From an uncultured Ruminococcus sp. (GTDB taxonomy: Bacteria > Bacillota > Clostridia > Oscillospirales > Ruminococcaceae): DNA of 11,603 bases. The stretch lies in assembly GCA_900540005.1 (NCBI GenBank), contig UQEM01000074.1, forward strand, positions 1-11,603, in the 5' to 3' direction. A program made the translations under genes and the position numbers. Shown piece by piece: positions 1-5,311 of the stretch. Below the pieces are notes generated by a model that saw only the letters and a list, made by a program, of their open reading frames with translations, ran no database searches and had not been told where the DNA came from. The first letter of the stretch is position 1. The number at the start of each line of letters is the position of its first letter.

Positions 1-74
1 ATTTTGAGGCGGCTGCAAGTATAGTCCGCAGCAGTGTCGGCAGCGAAACGGAGGTTGTAAATGGAAATGTTTGA
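1..74 (+). CDS. spoIIIAF: Probable C-terminal end of SpoIIIAF (partial)
   Basis: An open frame runs in from the left edge (first complete codon at 3) and encodes about 23 residues ending in ...GSETEVVNGNV before a TGA at 72-74. The other two plus-strand frames hit stops at once (5-7 and 22-24), so this is the only frame that can carry an upstream gene into spoIIIAG. It overlaps the spoIIIAG start by 14 bp, a typical operon junction. The name rests on position: spoIIIAF normally lies directly upstream of spoIIIAG in the spoIIIA operon, where it encodes a membrane protein of the mother cell-forespore channel. The visible tail is too short to identify by sequence alone. Confidence 0.5.
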   Translation, partial: FEAAASIVRSSVGSETEVVNGNV

Positions 75-585
75 AAAGCTGAAAGGAATGCAAAAAGATA
101 AAAAAATGCTGGCGGCGGTGACTGTTCTCGGAATGGCAGGGCTTTTGCTGATAATGATATCATCGTTTCTTCCCGATAAAAAAGAGGAAAGGCTTTCTGA
201 AATTCCGCAGGTCTCGTCAGAGACATACGACAGCTATTGCAGCGATACCGAAAAGCGGCTTGAGAATTTTCTGCGGTCGGTGGACGGAGCCGGTGATGTG
301 AAGGTGTATCTTACAGTTGGCAGCAACGAGAGGTATATTTATGCCACCGAGGGAAAAAACAGCAGATCAGATGACAAAACGGAGGTGGAGGAGAAATATG
401 TGATCGTAGGAAGCGGAAGTGACAAGTCAGCGCTTATCGAGACAGTTGAGACGCCCGAAATAAGGGGTGCTGTGATTGCCTGTACAGGCTGTGGAGATCC
501 GTCTGTAGAGGAGCGGATATACAAGGCAGCGGCTGCGGCGCTGGGACTTCCGACAAGCAAAATTTACGTTACCAAACTTAAATAA
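61..585 (+). CDS. spoIIIAG: Stage III sporulation protein AG, channel ring protein
   Basis: SpoIIIAG is a ring-forming component of the SpoIIIA-SpoIIQ channel that joins the mother cell to the engulfed forespore and keeps sigma-G active there. The 174-residue protein has a short basic cytoplasmic N-terminus, one membrane segment at about residues 17-37, and a C-terminal ring-building domain facing the intermembrane space. The family hallmark is the PEIRGAVIACTG stretch (132-143), followed by the VEERIYKAAAAALGLP helix and the closing KIYV strand. The variable region at about 85-130 matches the place where SpoIIIAG carries an extra beta insertion. It is shorter than the B. subtilis protein (about 229 aa), mainly before the ring domain. 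The start ATG has a GGAGG 6 bp upstream (50-54); a second in-frame ATG at 67 is worse placed. A CxxC (C141, C144) lies in the ring domain. spoIIIAH follows after 12 bp. Confidence 0.93.
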   Translation: MEMFEKLKGMQKDKKMLAAVTVLGMAGLLLIMISSFLPDKKEERLSEIPQVSSETYDSYCSDTEKRLENFLRSVDGAGDVKVYLTVGSNERYIYATEGKNSRSDDKTEVEEKYVIVGSGSDKSALIETVETPEIRGAVIACTGCGDPSVEERIYKAAAAALGLPTSKIYVTKLK

Positions 586-597
586 AGGAGAATAATT

Positions 598-1143
598 ATG
601 AAAAAACCAAGTGTTATAATCGGAAAGAAGCAGATAATCATGGCTTGCCTGACAATGATGTTGGCGGTGGCTGTATACATAAACTACGCGGCAGGCCCGA
701 ATCCAAAGGATAACAAGGCTGTGCTTTCAAACAGCACAGAGACAGTGAACTACGGCGAGACAGAATTTGTGAATGCCGAAGCCGAACCTGCCGGCGGAGA
801 CTACTTTGCACAGGCAAGACTTGACAAGATGAATAACCGTGACGAGGCTGTGCAGACATTGCAGTCTATAATCGGCGGCGGAGATGCTACCGAGGACGAA
901 CAGGTCGTAAACGCTATTGATGCGGTCGAGGTATCCAAGCTTATTGAGTCGGAGGGAACTATCGAATCTCTTATAAAGGCACAGGGCTTTGAGGACTGCG
1001 TTGCTTACCTTGACGGAGAATCGGCAAAAATTGTTGTTAAGACCGAGGGACTTGACAAGTCTCAGGCGGCAGCAATAAAGGAAATAATTCTTGGCGAGGC
1101 AGATGTTCCGGCAGAAAATATCAGAATATTTGAGGTAAAATAA
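598..1143 (+). CDS. spoIIIAH: Stage III sporulation protein AH, SpoIIQ partner
   Basis: SpoIIIAH is the mother-cell membrane protein whose ring-building (YscJ/FliF-like) domain contacts forespore SpoIIQ across the intermembrane space, forming the core of the feeding channel. The 181-residue protein shows a basic N-terminus with KK at 10-11, a single membrane segment at about 12-30, and a Ser/Glu/Ala-rich linker (about 31-67). The characteristic YFAQARLDK helix is at 69-77, and the compact alpha-beta ring domain spans about 105-180, including GFEDCVAYLDGESAKIVVK and the terminal IRIFEV strand. Length is slightly under the B. subtilis protein (about 218 aa), with the difference in the linker. 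AAAGGAG at 584-590 lies 7 bp before the ATG. It is the last spoIIIA gene, and no forward terminator is evident after it. SpoIIQ itself is normally encoded elsewhere and is not in this window. Confidence 0.95.
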   Translation: MKKPSVIIGKKQIIMACLTMMLAVAVYINYAAGPNPKDNKAVLSNSTETVNYGETEFVNAEAEPAGGDYFAQARLDKMNNRDEAVQTLQSIIGGGDATEDEQVVNAIDAVEVSKLIESEGTIESLIKAQGFEDCVAYLDGESAKIVVKTEGLDKSQAAAIKEIILGEADVPAENIRIFEVK

Positions 1144-1157
1144 GCGCTGAGAAAAAA

Positions 1158-1173
1158 CTGTGAAAATTCACGG
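1158..1173. repeat. Short inverted repeat upstream of the promoter
   Basis: CTGTGA and TCACGG flank the 4-nt loop AAAT, giving a 6-bp stem with one G-T pair. On the plus strand no T run follows, so it does not look like a terminator for spoIIIAH. On the minus strand the stem would be followed by six Ts, the shape of a weak leftward terminator, but no leftward gene is present. It ends 8 bp before the -35 element, so an operator role is also possible. Function unknown. Confidence 0.3.
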
Positions 1174-1181
1174 CGCAACAG

Positions 1182-1210
1182 TTGATTTATTAGTGATAAT
1201 ATGATATAAT
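1182..1210 (+). promoter_or_regulatory. Sigma-A type promoter with extended -10, for the asp23-nusB operon
   Basis: TTGATT at 1182-1187 serves as the -35 element. It is followed by a 17-bp spacer and a perfect TATAAT at 1205-1210. A TG dinucleotide at 1202-1203, one base before the -10, makes an extended -10. Transcription should start near 1216-1218, leaving a leader of about 63 nt before the Asp23-family gene. The promoter sits in the only sizeable intergenic gap of the window, exactly where sporulation genes give way to housekeeping genes. This supports separate constitutive expression of the downstream set. No experimental data are available here. Confidence 0.75.
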
Positions 1211-1219
1211 GTATATGTG

Positions 1220-1256
1220 TGAGTGTAGATATACCGTTAATTAAAATATTCACTCA
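1220..1256 (+). repeat. Inverted repeat in the 5' leader of the asp23-nusB transcript
   Basis: TGAGTG (1220-1225) and CACTCA (1251-1256) are perfect 6-bp complements separated by a 25-nt AT-rich loop that contains the palindrome TTAATTAA. The left arm lies within a few bases of the predicted transcript start, so the RNA could carry a 5'-end stem. The ribosome-binding site (1270-1274) lies outside it. With a long loop and only six pairs this may be chance. It does not match any riboswitch I know. Confidence 0.25.
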
Positions 1257-1280
1257 AATATATGTTCGCGGAGGTACAAC

Positions 1281-1616
1281 ATGAAAGACGTGAAACAAGC
1301 TGTTGCAAGCAAGCTTAAAGTGTCCGATGATGTTATTATTACCGTTGCAAGACTTGCCGCACTCGATGTAAAGGGCGTGGCAAGTCTCGGCGGTGAAGTT
1401 AATAAAAAAAGCAAGATCAAGAGAAACGGCCCTATCAAGGTAAGCATGATGGGCGACGTTGCAGCTATTGATATGAAGATCATCATCAAAAGCGGCGAAA
1501 AAGCGTGTGCCGTTGCTCAGGAGGTACAGACCGCTGTAAAGGAAAATGTCCAGAATATGACCGGAGTTCCTGTTGCAAGAGTAAATGTTACGATAAGCGG
1601 CGTAGTATTTGAATGA
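1281..1616 (+). CDS. Asp23/Gls24 family protein (YqhY-like)
   Basis: A 111-residue member of the Asp23/Gls24 (DUF322) family. These are small soluble alpha-beta proteins linked to the cell envelope or membrane homeostasis; their exact biochemical role is unsettled. The family pattern is clear: VSDDVIITVARLAALDVKGVASLGG near the N-terminus (about 14-38), a central beta pair ending in AIDMKIIIKSG, the helix VAQEVQTAVKENVQNMTG, and the closing strand ARVNVTISGVVF. It has no signal peptide or membrane segment. Its place directly before nusB matches yqhY of B. subtilis, a gene linked to control of acetyl-CoA carboxylase, but the accB/accC genes that precede yqhY there are absent here. GGAGG (1270-1274) lies 6 bp before the ATG. 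It is the first gene behind the 1182-1210 promoter. Confidence 0.92.
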   Translation: MKDVKQAVASKLKVSDDVIITVARLAALDVKGVASLGGEVNKKSKIKRNGPIKVSMMGDVAAIDMKIIIKSGEKACAVAQEVQTAVKENVQNMTGVPVARVNVTISGVVFE

Positions 1617-1650
1617 GCCGTATCCGCTATAAATAATAAGGAGAGTTTAA

Positions 1651-2067
1651 ATGACAAGACGTGAAATTAGAGACAGCGCATTCAAGCTGGTTTTTGAGCA
1701 GCTTTTGCGCGATGATGATATTCAGGAGCTTTACGATATTGCTGATGAGATCGATGAAATAACTGTCAATGACGAGGTCAAGAAGATCGTTGAGGGAACT
1801 ATAGCTCATGCAGATGAGCTTGACGAAATTATTTCCGGATACAGCCGTTCGAGAGCAATTTCAAGAATTTCAAAGCTGAATCTTGCGATTTTGCGAATCG
1901 CGCTCTACGAGTCGATATATGATGACAACACTCCCATGAATGCGGCTATCAGCGAGGCTATCAAGCTCTCGATGACCTACACCTATCAGGAGGATACATC
2001 GTTTATCAACGGCGTTCTCGGAGCTTTTTCAAGGGACAGACAGAAGTCGGAGAGCGAAAATGCCTGA
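1651..2067 (+). CDS. nusB: Transcription antitermination factor NusB
   Basis: NusB is a small all-helical RNA-binding protein. With NusE (ribosomal protein S10) it binds boxA in rRNA leader transcripts and promotes antitermination and rRNA maturation. The 138-residue product has the usual length. It shows the basic N-terminal helix RREIRDSAFKLVFEQ (3-17), the SRISKLNLAILRIALYE core (71-87), the AISEAIKLS helix (99-107) and the near-invariant SFINGVL (117-123). AAGGAG at 1638-1643 lies 7 bp before the ATG. The gene starts 34 bp after the Asp23-family gene, and its last 8 bp overlap the start of the TsaD-like gene, suggesting coupled translation. In B. subtilis nusB is followed by folD; here folD is missing and the TsaD-like gene takes that place. 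Confidence 0.95.
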   Translation: MTRREIRDSAFKLVFEQLLRDDDIQELYDIADEIDEITVNDEVKKIVEGTIAHADELDEIISGYSRSRAISRISKLNLAILRIALYESIYDDNTPMNAAISEAIKLSMTYTYQEDTSFINGVLGAFSRDRQKSESENA

Positions 2068-3007
2068 GTTTCTGGGAATAGACACCAGTAATTATACAAC
2101 CTCCGCGGCAGTTTACAATAGCGTGGAAAACAAGATATATCAGTCAAAAATGCTGCTGCCTGTCAAGGAAGGAGAGCGCGGACTTCGCCAGAGTGACGCT
2201 GTTTTCCACCACACCAAGCAGCTTCCCGAGATAGTTGAAGCGCTTTTTTTACAGCAGGATTTTGGATTTCCCCATGCTGTCGGAGTTTCGTCCCGACCGA
2301 GAAATCTTGACGGCTCTTATATGCCGTGCTTTTTGTGCGGGGAAGGATTTGCGCGGTCATATGCGGCAATAAATCGAATCCCTGTCTATCGGACTTCACA
2401 TCAGGTCGGACACATTCTTGCAGCACTTTATTCAGCGGACAGGCTTGATCTGGTAAATGAGCGTTTTATTGCATTTCATGTGAGCGGTGGAACTACCGAT
2501 TGCCTGATCAGCGAACCGAACGAGAATGAAGTTATAAAGCTTACCGAGATCGCAACTTCGCTTGACCTTAAAGCAGGACAAGCCGTTGACAGAGTCGGCG
2601 TTATGCTTGGGCTCAGATTTCCGTGCGGAGCTGAACTTGAAAAGCTTGCAGTCGGATCGGATAAAAGTTTCAGGATAAAGCCTGTTATCCGTGACGGAAA
2701 TTGCAGTCTGTCAGGGATCGAGAATAAGTGCCGCGCGATGATCGAAAAAGGGGAAAGCCGCGAAAACACGGCAAAGTTCTGTCTTGATTCGGTCGGAGCT
2801 GCAATTGAGGCAATGGCGGAGTGCGCTGTAGAAAAATACGGCAGTCTGCCGATAATATTTGCCGGCGGAGTTATGTCAGATGTACTCATAAAGGAGCGAC
2901 TTCTTGAACGGTTTCCGCAGGCAGATTTTGCACAGCCGCAGTTTTCGTGCGACAATGCGGCAGGCACGGCAATATACGCGTATTTGAAACATATAGGAGA
3001 AAAGTGA
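2060..3007 (+). CDS. TsaD/Kae1-like (Gcp family) protein, probable divergent paralog
   Basis: The 315-residue protein has the ASKHA fold signature of the TsaD/Kae1/Gcp family, whose founding member makes the t6A37 modification of tRNA with TsaB, TsaE and TsaC. Visible in order are the N-terminal phosphate loop GIDTSNYTTSAAV (6-18), the metal-binding HxxxH motif HQVGH (114-118), the second phosphate loop SGGTTD (142-147), LDLKAGQAVDRVGVMLGL (168-185), FAGGV (267-271) and DNAAG (298-302). True TsaD has TSCDET in the first loop and LDDAAGEAFD at the central motif; here these read TSNYTT and LDLKAGQAVD. A CxxC (C90, C93) follows GSYMP. I infer a clostridial TsaD-like paralog of unknown substrate rather than the t6A enzyme, although older annotations may call it O-sialoglycoprotein endopeptidase. 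GGAG at 2049-2052 supports the ATG at 2060. It overlaps nusB by 8 bp and xseA by 1 bp (TGATG). Confidence 0.82.
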   Translation: MPEFLGIDTSNYTTSAAVYNSVENKIYQSKMLLPVKEGERGLRQSDAVFHHTKQLPEIVEALFLQQDFGFPHAVGVSSRPRNLDGSYMPCFLCGEGFARSYAAINRIPVYRTSHQVGHILAALYSADRLDLVNERFIAFHVSGGTTDCLISEPNENEVIKLTEIATSLDLKAGQAVDRVGVMLGLRFPCGAELEKLAVGSDKSFRIKPVIRDGNCSLSGIENKCRAMIEKGESRENTAKFCLDSVGAAIEAMAECAVEKYGSLPIIFAGGVMSDVLIKERLLERFPQADFAQPQFSCDNAAGTAIYAYLKHIGEK

Positions 3008-4197
3008 TGCCTGTTATTACAGTTTCGCAAGTAAATAAGTACATCGGCTTTATTCTTAAAGGCGACAAGAATATGCAGGGCGTAATGGTCAAGGGCGAGA
3101 TATCGAACTATGTCCGGCATTATAAGAGCGGTCATGTTTACTTCACGCTCAAGGACAGCACAAGCGCACTCAAGTCGGTGATGTTTGCCTCGGCGGCTTC
3201 AAGGCTTAAATTCGAGCCTGAGGACGGTATGTCCGTTATAGTTTCTGGCAGTGTAGGAGTTTACGAAGCGGGCGGAGTTTACCAGCTTTACGCAAATGAT
3301 ATCATTCCGGCAGGAGCGGGAGCAGAGAGCGTTGCACTTGAGCAGTTGAAGAAAAAGCTTGCGAAAGAGGGAATCTTTGATGAGGCTCACAAGCGTCCGC
3401 TCCCTGTCATGCCGAAGAAGATAGGTGCAGTAACTTCTCTCAGCGGAGCGGCTGTGAGAGATATTATAAATGTACTGACAAGGCGTTACCCTATCGGCGA
3501 GGTATATGCGGTCAATGCTGTGGTTCAGGGCGAAGCTGCCGCCGATTCGGTTTGCAGAGGAATTTTGACTGCTGAGGCGGCAGGCTGTGACGTTATCATA
3601 GTCGGAAGAGGAGGCGGCTCGGCGGAAGATCTGAGCGCGTTCAACTCCGAGAAAATCGCGTATGCGATATATAACTGCAAAGTGCCGGTAATTTCTGCGG
3701 TCGGACACGAAACAGACTTTACAATAGCAGATCTGGCGGCTGATATGAGAGCTCCGACACCGTCAGCCGCGGCTGAACTTTCGGCTCCGTCTGTTGACTC
3801 ACTTTACGAGAAGATAGATATACTGGAGCGGCGTGCTCAGACGGCTGCTGCGTCTGCCTTGGAGCGTGCCTCGCAGAGATTTGGCGACCTTTCAAAGCGA
3901 GCACTGGCGCAGTCGCCCGAAAACAGGCTTGCGCTTACAGGACAGCGGCTTGAAATGCTCAGCCAGCACTCAAAAGCAGCATTCGAGCGCTGTATTGAGC
4001 GAAAGGAAGCGGAGCTTTCAAGGCAGATTTCCAAGCTTGAGGGGCTTAGTCCTCTGAAAGTGCTTTCGCGTGGATATTCACTCGTGTATAAGGGTGATTC
4101 GCTGATAAGTTCGTCGGAACAGATCACGGAAGGCGACCGTGTGAGATTACAGTTTGGAAACGGCGGAGCTGAGGCTGAAATTATCAACAAATGGTGA
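3007..4197 (+). CDS. xseA: Exodeoxyribonuclease VII large subunit
   Basis: XseA is the catalytic large subunit of exonuclease VII, which degrades single-stranded DNA from both ends in repair and recombination together with several XseB subunits. The 396-residue protein has an N-terminal OB-fold nucleic-acid-binding domain (about 3-100) with KGEISNY (29-35) and SGHVYFTLKD (41-50). The catalytic domain follows, with the conserved IGAVTSLSGAAVRDI, GRGGGSAEDL (200-209), AVGHETDFTIADLAADMRAP and TPSAAAEL. A long helical, probably coiled-coil stretch and the usual C-terminal LSRGYSLV close the protein. I chose the ATG at 3007 because it begins MPVITVSQVNKYI, where the family begins, and has AGGAGA at 2995-3000. 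An in-frame ATG at 2947 would only add 20 residues from inside the upstream gene. The stop is 4 bp before xseB. Confidence 0.95.
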   Translation: MPVITVSQVNKYIGFILKGDKNMQGVMVKGEISNYVRHYKSGHVYFTLKDSTSALKSVMFASAASRLKFEPEDGMSVIVSGSVGVYEAGGVYQLYANDIIPAGAGAESVALEQLKKKLAKEGIFDEAHKRPLPVMPKKIGAVTSLSGAAVRDIINVLTRRYPIGEVYAVNAVVQGEAAADSVCRGILTAEAAGCDVIIVGRGGGSAEDLSAFNSEKIAYAIYNCKVPVISAVGHETDFTIADLAADMRAPTPSAAAELSAPSVDSLYEKIDILERRAQTAAASALERASQRFGDLSKRALAQSPENRLALTGQRLEMLSQHSKAAFERCIERKEAELSRQISKLEGLSPLKVLSRGYSLVYKGDSLISSSEQITEGDRVRLQFGNGGAEAEIINKW

Positions 4198-4201
4198 TAT
4201 T

Positions 4202-4399
4202 ATGGAAGAAAAATTAACATTCGAGGAAAACATGAATAAACTCGGACAGGTTGTTGCGCAGCTTGAAAAGGGCGATATACCGCTTGAAAAGGCAGTTGAA
4301 CTTTATGGCGAATCGCTGAAACTCACCGCTCTGTGCCGCAGACAGCTTGACGAGGCTAAAATAAAGATAACGGAGGTTGGCGGAAATGAGCAGCTTTAA
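4202..4399 (+). CDS. xseB: Exodeoxyribonuclease VII small subunit
   Basis: XseB is the small helical subunit that binds the long C-terminal helices of XseA to complete exonuclease VII. The 65-residue product is nearly family length. It carries the full signature: LTFEENMNKLGQVVAQLEKG (5-24), the IPLEKAVELYGESLKL helix (26-41), then CRRQLDEAKIKI. The ATG at 4202 gives the normal family N-terminus; an in-frame ATG at 4154 would add 16 residues from inside xseA and is rejected. The Shine-Dalgarno sequence is weak: GGTGA at 4193-4197 overlaps the xseA stop only 4 bp from the start. Translation therefore probably depends on ribosomes finishing xseA. The 3' end overlaps ispA by 14 bp. Confidence 0.94.
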   Translation: MEEKLTFEENMNKLGQVVAQLEKGDIPLEKAVELYGESLKLTALCRRQLDEAKIKITEVGGNEQL

Positions 4400-5276
4400 G
4401 GAAAAATTTGCTGAGTATATACGCTTTACAGAGGATAACCTCAGAAAGTATAATGCTCCCGCAGACGGAGAAACCGCGCAGAAGGATCTCATAAGCGCAA
4501 TGAATTATTCTCTTGAAGCAGGCGGCAAGAGGATCCGTCCTACGCTTGTTTATGCGTTCTGTGAGGCTTGCGGCGGAGATTTCAGAAAAGCTGCGGCTCC
4601 GGCTGCGGCGATAGAGATGATACATACTTTTTCGCTGATTCACGATGACCTTCCGGCAATGGACAACGACGACTTCCGCCGCGGAAAGCCCTCATGTCAC
4701 AAGGCTTTTGGCGAGGCAATGGCTATTCTTGCGGGCGACGCTCTTTCGGTACTTCCTTTCGAGATAATTGCCGATGATACAGCGCTTGACGCACAGTCTA
4801 AGGTGAGAATTTTCTCCGAACTGACGAAAGCTGTCGGCAGAAACGGCATGATCGGCGGACAGGTGATAGACATGGAAAACGAGGAGCGCAGTGACGTTGA
4901 CGAGGCAAATCTCCGCAATATGTACAAGCATAAGACCGGAGAACTGATCGCAGTTTCGTGCGTAATGGGCTGTATTTGTGCAGGAGCGGACGAGGAGGCG
5001 GTTTCTGCCGCAAGGGAGTACGGATTCAAGCTCGGACTCGCTTTCCAGATAATCGACGACATTCTTGATGTAACGAGCACAGCCGAGGAACTTGGCAAAC
5101 CTATAGGCAGCGACGAGGAGGAGAACAAGACCACTTTCGTTACGCTTTACGGAGTTGATAAAGCAAGAGAAATTGCCGATAATATAACCAATGAAGCTAT
5201 GGATCGTCTGAAAAGCTTTGAGAACGATTCGTTCCTTACGGAGCTTACTGAAATGCTTCTGAAAAGGAAAAATTAA
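4386..5276 (+). CDS. ispA: Polyprenyl (farnesyl-type) diphosphate synthase
   Basis: This enzyme condenses isopentenyl diphosphate with allylic diphosphates to give farnesyl (possibly geranylgeranyl) diphosphate, the precursor of undecaprenyl carriers and quinone side chains. The 296-residue protein shows GGKRIRP (46-52), the first aspartate-rich motif DDLPAMDND (87-95) with the four-residue insertion typical of bacterial short-chain synthases, GGQVIDM (157-163), KTGELI, and the second aspartate-rich motif QIIDDILD (221-228). Length is normal for IspA. I chose ATG 4386, which has GGAGG 9 bp upstream (4372-4376); a TTG at 4377 would sit directly against that site. It overlaps xseB by 14 bp and is followed by dxs, which supplies the same pathway. 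The exact product chain length cannot be fixed by eye. Confidence 0.93.
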   Translation: MSSFKEKFAEYIRFTEDNLRKYNAPADGETAQKDLISAMNYSLEAGGKRIRPTLVYAFCEACGGDFRKAAAPAAAIEMIHTFSLIHDDLPAMDNDDFRRGKPSCHKAFGEAMAILAGDALSVLPFEIIADDTALDAQSKVRIFSELTKAVGRNGMIGGQVIDMENEERSDVDEANLRNMYKHKTGELIAVSCVMGCICAGADEEAVSAAREYGFKLGLAFQIIDDILDVTSTAEELGKPIGSDEEENKTTFVTLYGVDKAREIADNITNEAMDRLKSFENDSFLTELTEMLLKRKN

Positions 5277-5277
5277 A

Positions 5278-5301
5278 AAAGGAGCCGCGGAGTTTCTCCG
5301 C
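5278..5301 (+). promoter_or_regulatory. Hairpin between Shine-Dalgarno and start codon of dxs
   Basis: AAAGGAG at 5278-5284 is the only good ribosome-binding site before dxs, but it lies 27 bp from the ATG at 5312. Between them GCGGAG (5287-5292) and CTCCGC (5296-5301) form a perfect 6-bp GC-rich stem with a TTT loop. Folding would bring the site to about 12 unpaired nucleotides from the start. An alternative pairing of the first GGAG (5281-5284) with CTCC (5296-5299) would hide the site instead. Only three Ts follow the stem, so a terminator role is weak. Regulation is an inference; the hairpin itself is plain in the sequence. Confidence 0.5.
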
Positions 5302-5311
5302 TTTGCATATA

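Noticed and set aside
1609..1633. Promoter-like TTGAAT and TATAAA before nusB
   Set aside because: The spacing is only 13 bp, too short for a sigma-A promoter, and the gap is just 34 bp within an evident operon.
2244..2250. Run of seven Ts inside the TsaD-like gene as a possible slippage or phase-variation site
   Set aside because: The frame is intact through all family motifs on both sides, and a T7 run alone is weak evidence.
2947..3006. Upstream ATG extending xseA by 20 residues
   Set aside because: The extension lies inside the TsaD-like gene and lacks family similarity, while ATG 3007 has a well placed AGGAGA and the normal XseA N-terminus.
2476..3135. 219-codon minus-strand open frame
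   Set aside because: It is antisense to the TsaD-like gene and the xseA start, shows no family motif, and is a shadow of well supported genes.
5303..5311. TTG start adding three residues to dxs
   Set aside because: It has no better ribosome site than ATG 5312 and lies directly after the hairpin. It cannot be fully excluded, but ATG is preferred.
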